Assembly: GCA_964402955.1 (NCBI GenBank)
Contig: CAYOEZ010000108.1
Location: 1 to 15,411, forward strand
DNA length: 15,411 nucleotides
Reading direction: 5' to 3'
DNA from: CAYOEZ01 sp964402955
Lineage (GTDB): Bacteria > Chloroflexota > DTOL01 > DAOUCN01
Under the pieces are notes generated by a model. The model worked only from the letters and a program-made list of their open reading frames with translations. It made no database searches and was not told the origin of the DNA. Below, piece by piece: positions 1 through 6,389 of the stretch. Numbering within the stretch: position 1 is the first letter of the stretch; each line of letters starts with the position of its first letter. The position numbers were made by a program, and so were the translations under genes.

Positions 1-75
1 TGGAGCGGGAGACGGGATTCGAACCCGCGACATCCTGCTTGGGAAGCAGGCGCACTACCGCTGTGCTACTCCCGC
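1..75 (-). tRNA. tRNA-Gly, anticodon CCC
   Basis: Read on the minus strand this folds into a complete cloverleaf. The acceptor stem GCGGGAG pairs with CTCCCGC, followed by discriminator T and an encoded CCA at the window edge. The D arm is GCAC/GTGC. The anticodon stem CCTGC/GCAGG closes the loop TTCCCAA, giving anticodon CCC. The T arm is GCGGG/CCCGT (with one G-T pair) around TTCGAAT. Anticodon CCC reads the Gly codon GGG. A near-consensus promoter lies just upstream (90-118). Confidence 0.95.
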
Positions 76-89
76 TCATTACAGGGCAA

Positions 90-118
90 ACTATAGCACA
101 GACACAGCCATTAGTCAA
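90..118 (-). promoter_or_regulatory. sigma70-type promoter of the tRNA-Gly gene
   Basis: On the minus strand, TTGACT (113-118) and TATAGT (90-95) are separated by exactly 17 nt. The predicted transcription start near 83 leaves a leader of only about 8 nt before the mature tRNA 5' end at 75. Both boxes match the consensus at 5 of 6 positions. Confidence 0.75.
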
Positions 119-134
119 GCGTTTGGCTGCTTGC

Positions 135-163
135 TTGACTGACAATTCCTGGTCTTCTACACT
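135..163 (+). promoter_or_regulatory. sigma70-type promoter of the histidine kinase gene
   Basis: TTGACT (135-140) and TACACT (158-163) are separated by 17 nt, with an expected start near 170 and a leader of about 40 nt. A strong Shine-Dalgarno, GGGAGGAG (197-204), precedes the ATG at 211. The -35 box mirrors that of the divergent tRNA promoter: AGTCAAGC at 113-120 and GCTTGACT at 133-140 form a perfect 8-bp inverted repeat. Confidence 0.55.
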
Positions 164-210
164 TACAATGTGCTCAGGAACCAACAGGCGCGTGCAGGGA
201 GGAGACAGCT

Positions 211-2499
211 ATGCAAACGGTAACAGCCAACGCCCGCAACGCTGACCCATCGGCGGCCAAGATCGATTTCCGAGACCTGCAAGGTGACGCCTTGCTCGTG
301 ATCGGGTTTGGCGTCTGCGCCGCCGCCTGCATCATCCTTGTGGCTGAAGAGACGGTTAGTGGATACTCAGCCTTGCTCTGGCCGGTCACCCTGCTCGTTC
401 TCCTGGCAGCCGCCGTCGGGCTTCTCAAGCCACGCAGCTATCTTGCGGCAGCGTGGACACTCGTCGCCGGATTGGTGGTCATCATTGTCCTTATGATCAC
501 CCCCGGCCAGGCGCCTGAGTCCGTCTTCCTCCTGGCCCTACCTGCCGCTTTGGCCGCATTCCTCATCAGTGCTCGGGCGGGGGCCGGCGTCGCCGCCGCG
601 TGCAGCGCGCTTTTGTTCTTCGCCGCTCTGCCGTTGCCCGGCCCTTTCACACATGTGTTCGCGGCTATGCAGATATGGGGCACGGTTGGTCTCATTGCGC
701 TTGCCGAGCGCCCCCTCTTGACCGTGGCCGAATGGTCATGGTCAAGCTATGAGCGTAGCCGCGATCTTCTTGATCAGGCGCGTGACTATCAGGTACAGCT
801 CAAGCAAGCGCTTCAAGATCTGGCCAGCGCCAACCTGCAATTGAGCAGGCTGAACGAGCAAGCGCGCGTCATGCGCCAGGTTGCCGAGGACGCGCGGCGC
901 GCCAAGGAACAGTTCGTCGCCAATGTGAGCCATGAGTTGCGCACGCCTCTAAACATGATCATCGGTTTCGCTGAGATGATGATGCAATCGTCTGAAATCT
1001 ATGAAACCAAGCTGCCCCCCGCACTACTGGCCGATCTGGCGGTGATCCGCCGCAACAGCCAGCATCTCTCCAGCCTCATCGATGATGTCCTGGACCTCAG
1101 CCAAATTGAGTCGGGACACATGGCCCTGTCACGAGAGCGTGTCGACCTACCCGAGATCATCGATGCCGCTATGGTCGCTGTCCTCCCACTCTTCCGATCC
1201 AAGGGTCTGTATCTCGAAAAGGAAGCTCTGCCAGATCTCCCCCGGGTCTACTGTGACCGGACACGAATACGCGAAGTCATACTCAATCTGCTCAGCAACG
1301 CCGGACGCTTCACCGAGCACGGGGGCGTACGCATCCGGGCCTGGTGCGAGGGGAATGATACCATCATCAGCATCGCCGACAGCGGACCCGGCATCAAGGC
1401 ATCCGACAGGGAGCGCATCTTCAATCCTTTCCAACAGGTGGATAGCTCAATCCGCAGGCGCTACGGCGGCACCGGGCTGGGCCTCAGCATCAGCAGGAGC
1501 TTCATCGAGCTGCACGGCGGCAGGATGTGGTTGGACAGCATTGTCGGCGTCGGTACAACTGTTTTCTTCTCTATCCCCATCGATCCGCCCGCACAGATGG
1601 AAACCGACGCCGCACACTGGCTCAATCCAGCATGGGAGTACGAACAGCGGACGCACAGAAACATGGTGGCGCCTGCGACGATCCGGCCGCGGCTCGTCGT
1701 CTGCGAAAGAGCAGACTCGCTGCAGCGGCTGCTCGGGCGCTATCTCGATCAGGTCGAGATCGTCCATGCCGCCACATTGGACCAGGCGATGACTGAACTG
1801 GAGCGTGTGCCGTCTCAGGCTCTGGTGATCAACGACAGCACCGCCGGCGCAAGCCCATCCTTCACCATCGGCCAAGCAACTCTCCCCGCCGGCGTACCCG
1901 CCATCGTCTGTTCGCTGCCCGATACCAACATCGTTCAGTCTCGGGGTGTTGCAGACTATCTGGTCAAACCGGTCTCTCGCTCTGCTCTCCTCGCTGCCCT
2001 GGATCGACTGGCGCTCTCTGGTAAGACACTCCTGATCGTGGACGACGAGCCGGAGGCCGTGCGGCTGTTCAAGAGGATGCTTGCGTCGGCCGGACGAGGA
2101 TACCGCGTGTTGACGGCAAATGACGGAGAGCATGCCATGAGCGTGCTACGTGCGCAGCATCCCGATGCGCTGCTGCTCGACCTCGTCATGCCCAATATGG
2201 ACGGTTTCCAGGTCTTGGCCAGGAAGAACGAGGACCCTGACTTGCGCAGCATTCCTGTCGTGGTCTTGTCTGCTCAGAACCCGGCCGGGGGGCCGATCGT
2301 CAGCAACGCCATGAGTATCACGCAGGGGGGAGGTCTGTCTGTGCAACAGCTCCTGTCCCTGATTGAGATGTCAATCAGGGTTCTTGCGCCGATGAGGCGG
2401 TCAGGCGATCCAGCGCAGACAGCAGCGCCGGCCGGCTCACTGGCTTGCGCAGAAACGCCGCCGCGCCAATCGTCAGCGCCAGGTCTTCCTGTGGCATAA
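211..2499 (+). CDS. Membrane hybrid histidine kinase with two receiver-like domains
   Basis: This 762-aa sensor kinase has about five or six hydrophobic segments in residues 24-185 and no obvious extracytoplasmic sensor domain. A short coiled-coil stretch (about 185-235) leads into a HisKA domain with the phosphoacceptor H241 in FVANVSHELRTPLN. The HATPase domain shows an N box (N359-LLS-N363), a G1 box with D390 in DSGPGI, and a G2 box GGTGLGL at 419-425. Residues about 490-600 form a receiver-like domain with no acceptor Asp, ending LVKPVSRSALLAALDRL. A second receiver (about 605-720) has D611/D612 and acceptor D657 in LDLVMPNMDG, but the usual Lys-Pro is missing. The start is fixed by GGGAGGAG seven bases upstream. 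The last 41 residues are read antisense to the end of the convergent gene and probably are not a conserved domain. The signal sensed and the output partner are unknown; the neighbouring receiver protein is a plausible partner. Confidence 0.9.
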   Translation: MQTVTANARNADPSAAKIDFRDLQGDALLVIGFGVCAAACIILVAEETVSGYSALLWPVTLLVLLAAAVGLLKPRSYLAAAWTLVAGLVVIIVLMITPGQAPESVFLLALPAALAAFLISARAGAGVAAACSALLFFAALPLPGPFTHVFAAMQIWGTVGLIALAERPLLTVAEWSWSSYERSRDLLDQARDYQVQLKQALQDLASANLQLSRLNEQARVMRQVAEDARRAKEQFVANVSHELRTPLNMIIGFAEMMMQSSEIYETKLPPALLADLAVIRRNSQHLSSLIDDVLDLSQIESGHMALSRERVDLPEIIDAAMVAVLPLFRSKGLYLEKEALPDLPRVYCDRTRIREVILNLLSNAGRFTEHGGVRIRAWCEGNDTIISIADSGPGIKASDRERIFNPFQQVDSSIRRRYGGTGLGLSISRSFIELHGGRMWLDSIVGVGTTVFFSIPIDPPAQMETDAAHWLNPAWEYEQRTHRNMVAPATIRPRLVVCERADSLQRLLGRYLDQVEIVHAATLDQAMTELERVPSQALVINDSTAGASPSFTIGQATLPAGVPAIVCSLPDTNIVQSRGVADYLVKPVSRSALLAALDRLALSGKTLLIVDDEPEAVRLFKRMLASAGRGYRVLTANDGEHAMSVLRAQHPDALLLDLVMPNMDGFQVLARKNEDPDLRSIPVVVLSAQNPAGGPIVSNAMSITQGGGLSVQQLLSLIEMSIRVLAPMRRSGDPAQTAAPAGSLACAETPPRQSSAPGLPVA
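2357..2380. terminator. Perfect 10-bp hairpin at the convergent gene ends
   Basis: CCCTGATTGA (2357-2366) and TCAATCAGGG (2371-2380) are perfect inverted arms around GATG. The right arm contains the TGA stop of the minus-strand gene (2377-2375). The position suits a two-way terminator between convergent genes. Neither side has a clear T run, and the plus-strand reading frame continues 119 nt beyond it, so the role is uncertain. Confidence 0.5.
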
Positions 2500-3631
2500 T
2501 GGTGCACACAAGAATGGGGACGCGCTGTGTTGCGGGATGCTCGCGTAGTCGCCCCAGCAACTCCCATCCGTCGATGTCGGGCAGCATAACGTCGAGAATG
2601 ATGGCCTGGAACGGTCTCTGCTCAACGAGATTCAGGGCGTTTTGGGGGTCGGGTGCGACGCTGGCATGATAGCGTGTTCCGGCCAGATAGTCTTGGAACA
2701 AATGCAGCGTGTCCAGATTATCATCGACAATCAAGACCTCCACGCTCTTGACCGCAGGCAACACAAGCTCCGCAGTGAAAAGCGCCTGCCCGGCCGGATG
2801 TGTGTCGAGAACCAGCGAGCCTCCCGAGAGCTCGACAAGCTGGCGCGCCATATCTAGCCGTTCTGTATAGTCTTCGGGATAGGCCTCCGCTAAGGGGTTG
2901 CTGGACAGGGCGGAAACAGACACACGTACCGTTGCCTCGTGCGCCCGGGCTGTAATGTGGATGCGCTCCTGAGGAACACTGCGCACAGCAGCCGTCAAGA
3001 CGTTCAGCAGAGCTTGGCGCAGAGTTGTTGGCGGCACGGCAGCGCTCGGTAGATTATCAAGAGACTCGCACTGCACGCTCACGCCCAGGGCGCGCGTCAT
3101 CGGCGCCACTGTCTGCAAGACCGAGCGGATGGCGGTAGCAGTGTCGGTCGCCTCGCTCGGCAGCGTGCGCTTCAGCCAGTCGAGCTCCTGCTCGCGGCTC
3201 GGAGCACGCTCGCCGGGCGATCCGGCTACGCTCGCCGCGGGCGTCTGGGGAGACGCCTTCTGCAGATCGTAATGAGACCAGAGGTAGTTGGCAAGAACCT
3301 CAACCGCCAGGTCTTGCTGGCGTCGCAACTGTCGTATGCTGAGAACCAGATCGGTGGCGACTTGTCGTTGTGTAAACTGCTCGGCATAGCGGTGGAAGAG
3401 GATGTGGTAGACCCGCCATGTCTGGGCCTGCGCAGGCACATTGGCGCCCGGTTTGAGGGCATGGATAGCGTCCATGATCACGGCGTGAAGCCCCGCCAGC
3501 GGATCCTCGCTGTGGCTGAGGTTCAGGGTTTGCAGGAGTGCGCTCTTGCGCAGCTCGGCCAGATCGTACAGATGGCGCAACGCCCACTGCACATCTTGAA
3601 CGAATGCTTGACTTACGGAGTCACCTGGCAT
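2375..3631 (-). CDS. Degenerate histidine-kinase-like protein with C-terminal receiver domain
   Basis: This is a 418-aa soluble protein with no membrane segments. The N-terminal half is helical and unrecognised. The middle resembles a GHKL ATPase module (RQALLNVLTAAVRS like an N box), but the glycine-rich G1 and G2 loops are not visible, so it is probably not catalytically active. The C-terminal receiver is complete: DD in VLIVDDN, acceptor D347 in LDVMLPDIDGW, and K396 in FLRKPVSR. Its tail matches the pseudo-receiver of the neighbouring kinase closely (both have L-x-K-P-V-S-R-x-ALL-x-ALDRL), which suggests common descent and perhaps one signalling module. I chose the ATG at 3631 because GAGGGG lies just upstream. 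An in-frame GTG at 3709 (444 aa) is possible, being only about 30 nt from the predicted transcript start, but has no good ribosome site. Confidence 0.8.
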   Translation of the reverse strand: MPGDSVSQAFVQDVQWALRHLYDLAELRKSALLQTLNLSHSEDPLAGLHAVIMDAIHALKPGANVPAQAQTWRVYHILFHRYAEQFTQRQVATDLVLSIRQLRRQQDLAVEVLANYLWSHYDLQKASPQTPAASVAGSPGERAPSREQELDWLKRTLPSEATDTATAIRSVLQTVAPMTRALGVSVQCESLDNLPSAAVPPTTLRQALLNVLTAAVRSVPQERIHITARAHEATVRVSVSALSSNPLAEAYPEDYTERLDMARQLVELSGGSLVLDTHPAGQALFTAELVLPAVKSVEVLIVDDNLDTLHLFQDYLAGTRYHASVAPDPQNALNLVEQRPFQAIILDVMLPDIDGWELLGRLREHPATQRVPILVCTIMPQEDLALTIGAAAFLRKPVSRPALLSALDRLTASSAQEP

Positions 3632-3652
3632 GTCCCCTCGATGTCCCCTCGA
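3631..3652. repeat. Tandem 11-bp duplication at the receiver gene start
   Basis: Two perfect copies of TGTCCCCTCGA lie end to end (3631-3641 and 3642-3652), followed by a partial TGTC. On the minus strand each copy carries GAGGGGACA, so the Shine-Dalgarno-like sequence ahead of the ATG at 3631 is doubled. The unit is not a multiple of three. Confidence 0.8.
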
Positions 3653-3747
3653 TGTCACCCGGACGGCCTGAATGCCCTTGCTCCCGGCGCTTGTACGTGC
3701 TAGAATCACCTAAAGATGGTGAACAATCCTCTACCGTCTGCGACATT

Positions 3748-3776
3748 ACTCTACCACATTGCTTCCCGGTTCGCAA
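3748..3776 (-). promoter_or_regulatory. Possible extended -10 promoter for the receiver protein gene
   Basis: On the minus strand, TTGCGA (3771-3776) and TAGAGT (3748-3753) are spaced by 17 nt, and a TGG directly before the -10 gives an extended -10 element. The predicted start is near 3741. Each box matches the consensus at 4 of 6 positions. Confidence 0.4.
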
Positions 3777-3913
3777 GAGCGCACGGCACAATCCACTGCG
3801 GCGCATGAAACGCCGCCAGCCAGCAGACCCGTCGTCCCAGTCTCCGGGTCTCGCCAACTGGATACCACCTGTTGTAGTGTCTCTCACCGTTCGTCCAACC
3901 CACAGGCGCAGTA

Positions 3914-3941
3914 CCGCGCTGGGCATCTCTCACCAGCGCGG
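3914..3941 (+). promoter_or_regulatory. 9-bp inverted repeat in the leader of the RraA cluster
   Basis: CCGCGCTGG (3914-3922) and CCAGCGCGG (3933-3941) are perfect GC-rich arms around a 10-nt loop. They end 40 nt before the first start codon. This could be an operator or an RNA hairpin in the 5' leader. No T run follows, so it is not an obvious terminator. Confidence 0.5.
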
Positions 3942-3981
3942 CATTGATAGATGTACGACCAAATACACGAGGAGGTTCTAC

Positions 3982-4737
3982 ATGCCGCAAGCCGCCAAAG
4001 TTACCAAAGATCCGTTTGAGCTACGAAAGCTGTACAAGTACCTGCGCGTGGTCGATGTTGCCGATGCGATGGATGGCATTGGCTATTTCAACATCGGTCT
4101 CGTGTCCCCTGAGATCAAGTCTCTCTGGCTGGGCATGAAGTTCTGGGGAGTGGCGCTCACGCTGCGCTGCGTCCCGTCAAACCGGCCGATGTGGACGCTC
4201 AAGACCACCCAAGAAATGGTTGACGTCCATCGCATCTGGTTCACCGAAGTTGGCAATGTGAGCATCGACAAGTTCATCAAACCCGGAAGCGTTATCGTGA
4301 CCAACACGGGCAGCACGGGCGAGGTGGGCTGGTGGGGATCAAACAACAGCCTGGGCTGCGTTGCCGCCGGCGCTGTCGGCATCGTGACCGATGGCTATTG
4401 CCGCGACACCTATGAGGTCGCCCTACAGAAGACCCCGATCTGCGCTCGCACGCGCGGCCGCACGATCATCCCCGGCCGCATCATGGCTGTCGAAGCGCAA
4501 GCCACCATCGACTGTGGCGGCGCGCAAGTGCGGCCCGGCGACATGGTTGGCTGTGACGATGATGGCTTAATCGTCGTGCCCCAGGAAGTGACCGAAGAAG
4601 TCGCCAACCACGCCATCGCAATTCTGCTGGCCGACATGCGTGGCCGGCGCCGTCTCTATGATCGCCTGAAGATGGCCCACGATGAGACAGTCGACGTCGA
4701 GACGGTAGAGGCCTACTACAAGGACCTGAAGGTCTAG
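3982..4737 (+). CDS. RraA-family protein, probable divalent-metal 2-keto-acid (HMG/CHA-type) aldolase
   Basis: This is a 251-aa protein of the RraA / 4-hydroxy-4-methyl-2-oxoglutarate aldolase superfamily. The family core is clear: a glycine-rich stretch GEVGWWGSNNSLGCVAAGAVG (114-134 with flanks), then GIVTDGYCRD with R141 and D142, which in the characterised aldolases bind pyruvate and the metal, and DDDGLIVVP (192-200). In aldolases of this fold the reaction is retro-aldol cleavage to pyruvate plus an aldehyde or keto acid. E. coli RraA keeps the fold but instead inhibits RNase E. Placement ahead of a sugar-type importer and two oxidoreductases favours an enzyme. The start is fixed by AGGAGG (3970-3975); an upstream in-frame extension exists but has no family similarity. 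The 129-nt gap to the next gene contains a palindrome. Confidence 0.85.
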   Translation: MPQAAKVTKDPFELRKLYKYLRVVDVADAMDGIGYFNIGLVSPEIKSLWLGMKFWGVALTLRCVPSNRPMWTLKTTQEMVDVHRIWFTEVGNVSIDKFIKPGSVIVTNTGSTGEVGWWGSNNSLGCVAAGAVGIVTDGYCRDTYEVALQKTPICARTRGRTIIPGRIMAVEAQATIDCGGAQVRPGDMVGCDDDGLIVVPQEVTEEVANHAIAILLADMRGRRRLYDRLKMAHDETVDVETVEAYYKDLKV

Positions 4738-4814
4738 CGGACTGACGTAAGGAGGTGGTTGGGTCGTAGTGGTTGGATCGTAAAGGGCACTCACGTTGCG
4801 TTGTTGTGTCTTGG

Positions 4815-4830
4815 CAGGTCAGTTGACCTG
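4815..4830. promoter_or_regulatory. 16-bp perfect palindrome upstream of the binding-protein gene
   Basis: CAGGTCAGTTGACCTG has 7-bp perfect arms around GT and ends 36 nt before the ATG at 4867. Its size and symmetry suit a dimeric repressor operator (GntR- or LacI-like). No regulator gene is visible nearby. A small hairpin in the RNA is the alternative. Confidence 0.5.
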
Positions 4831-4866
4831 GCTCTCTTGAACGCACCTCACGGAGGGAAAAGAACA

Positions 4867-6273
4867 ATGGAAAAGATATCTCGAAGGCAGATGCTTTCGA
4901 CGACTGGCAAGGCCTTGGGCCTGCTCGCGCTGGGATCTGTGGCCGCGGCCTGCGGTGGCACCCCGGTTCCTACGGCAACGCCAGCAAAGCAGACGGCGGC
5001 GACGCCCGCAGCCAAGGCCCCGACAACCATCAACTTCATCACTCCAGGCGCAGTCGGGCTTGAGCGAACGATGTACGACAACTTCGTCAACAAGTTCATG
5101 CTGGACAACCCGGCCATCAAGATCAACCTCAGCTTCGAGGCCTGGGCCGACTACATGACCAAGCTGCCGGTGATGCTGGCGGGCGGCGTCATCCCCGACA
5201 CGATCCACCAGCACATCAGCATCGTGCAGGACTACGCCCAGCGCGGCGCTCTCTTGGACCTCAAGCCCCTGATGGATCGCGACAAGGTCAATCCGGAGGA
5301 CTACATCCCAGCCCTGTTCGATGCTTTCAGCAACAAGGGCAAGACCTACGGCATCCCCAAGGATAGCGCGGCCTGGGGCGTCTACTACAACAAGAACTTG
5401 TTCGATGCGGCCAAGGCGCCCTATCCCAAGGACGACTGGACGATGGCCGACTTCCGCCAACTGGCCCTCCAGCTCACCATCGACGAGAAGGGCAACCCGG
5501 CCAGCAGCAAGAGCTTTGATCCCACCAAGATCAAGCAGTGGGGCTACACCTGGGGCAGCAATCCTACGCCAACAGACTCGGAACAGATGCGCATGTTCTT
5601 CACCGCCATGAACGCCGATTGGTACGCGGAGGACTACAAAACGACGCGCATTGCCGAGCCCGCAGCGGTGGATCTGCTCAAGGGTTTCCACGAGATGCGC
5701 TGCATCCAGCATAGCGCCCCCATGGCAACAGAGGCCCAAGGCGTGGGCGATGTGTTCCGCGCCGGCCTGACAGCAATGGTCGTGGGCTTCCACACCGTGG
5801 ACTTCTTCTGCAGGCAGGAGAACGTCAAGTTCAAGTATGATGTCACCTACGCACCAGCCGGCCCCGGCGGCCAGTACGTGGCTGTGGGCTGCAGCGGTTG
5901 GGCAGTCCCGGCCCAGGCCAAGTTCAAGGAAGAAGGCTGGAAACTGGTCAAGTACCTGGTCAGCTTGCCCGTGCAGCAGAACATCGGCTTGCAGAAGCGC
6001 TGGGGTGTGAGCCTCAAGGCAGCCGTTGACGCCATCATCCCCGACGACAAGAAGCCAGATGGCTTCGCCAAGGTGCACACGGATCCCTTCAAAGGCGTCA
6101 CCACACGCAAGGTTATCACCTTCAAGTTCCCGCCGCAGCAATCGAAGATCAAGGAGTTCTACGCCAACGAGTTTGACCCGATCTGGCAGTGCTCCAAGAG
6201 CGACGTTGCTACCGCGGCCGCCAACATCAAGAAGCAGGTTGAGCCGCTACTTGCAGGGCTGAACTGGTTCTAG
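4867..6273 (+). CDS. ABC transporter substrate-binding lipoprotein (sugar type, family 1-like)
   Basis: A 468-aa exported lipoprotein. The N terminus reads SRRQML, a hydrophobic stretch, then a lipobox ending AAAC with C29 as the lipidated cysteine. A Thr/Pro/Ala-rich linker (about 32-52) tethers the binding domain. The mature part has the size and pattern of carbohydrate-binding components: an early TINFIT strand, DNPAIKINLSFEAW, YGIPKDSAAWGVYYNKNLFD (about 160-179), and a C-terminal WKLVKYLVSLPVQQ. It delivers its substrate to the two permeases immediately downstream; the substrate cannot be read from the sequence, and the setting suggests a sugar acid or oligosaccharide. The start is fixed by GGAGGG about ten bases upstream. 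A TTG-started longer version would bury the signal peptide and was rejected. A nested hairpin element follows the stop. Confidence 0.93.
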   Translation: MEKISRRQMLSTTGKALGLLALGSVAAACGGTPVPTATPAKQTAATPAAKAPTTINFITPGAVGLERTMYDNFVNKFMLDNPAIKINLSFEAWADYMTKLPVMLAGGVIPDTIHQHISIVQDYAQRGALLDLKPLMDRDKVNPEDYIPALFDAFSNKGKTYGIPKDSAAWGVYYNKNLFDAAKAPYPKDDWTMADFRQLALQLTIDEKGNPASSKSFDPTKIKQWGYTWGSNPTPTDSEQMRMFFTAMNADWYAEDYKTTRIAEPAAVDLLKGFHEMRCIQHSAPMATEAQGVGDVFRAGLTAMVVGFHTVDFFCRQENVKFKYDVTYAPAGPGGQYVAVGCSGWAVPAQAKFKEEGWKLVKYLVSLPVQQNIGLQKRWGVSLKAAVDAIIPDDKKPDGFAKVHTDPFKGVTTRKVITFKFPPQQSKIKEFYANEFDPIWQCSKSDVATAAANIKKQVEPLLAGLNWF

Positions 6274-6357
6274 GACCTGGCCTTGTGTCCTGGTAGAGGT
6301 TGCTCCCTACGGAGGGCAGCCTCTACCAGGCACGTCAGCGTTATTGTCGACCAGGTC
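6274..6357 (+). promoter_or_regulatory. Nested inverted-repeat element between binding protein and permease genes
   Basis: Directly after the stop codon, GACCTGG (6274-6280) pairs with CCAGGTC (6351-6357). Inside this, CCTGGTAGAGG (6289-6299) pairs perfectly with CCTCTACCAGG (6320-6330), and a further CCCT/AGGG stem sits in its loop. Hairpins between binding-protein and permease genes are known to protect the upstream mRNA 3' end and lower downstream expression, as at malE-malF. That is the likely role here, and it would explain the 116-nt gap. Confidence 0.65.
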
Positions 6358-6389
6358 TCACCTATCTCGTTGCGGGAGGAGGTCACCCT

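Larger units (their letters stand above)
3710..3981. other. Divergent intergenic region between receiver gene and RraA cluster
   Basis: About 270 bp without a credible gene. It holds the possible minus-strand promoter (3748-3776), a small hairpin GCGGCG/CGCCGC (3798-3803 and 3811-3816), a 9-bp inverted repeat (3914-3941) and the ribosome site of the RraA-family gene. I see no convincing -35/-10 pair for the plus strand, although the cluster should start transcription here. Confidence 0.6.

Noticed and set aside
1447..2133. 228-residue minus-strand frame within the histidine kinase gene
   Set aside because: Shadow of the real kinase frame; no motifs and no ribosome site.
3538..3981. 148-residue N-terminal extension of the RraA-family frame
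   Set aside because: It overlaps the divergent gene and intergenic region, has low-complexity composition, and AGGAGG marks the start at 3982.
4749..4866. Perfect Shine-Dalgarno AAGGAGGT followed by an in-frame TTG that would extend the binding protein by 36 residues
   Set aside because: The extension would place a non-signal sequence before the lipoprotein signal peptide, spacing is poor, and ATG 4867 has its own good ribosome site. It could be a leftover or the site of a tiny leader, but nothing supports a product.
4819..6141. 440-residue open frame on the minus strand opposite the binding-protein gene
   Set aside because: It is an antisense shadow of a clearly coding gene in GC-rich DNA, with no family motifs and an implausible His/Leu/Val/Gly-rich composition.
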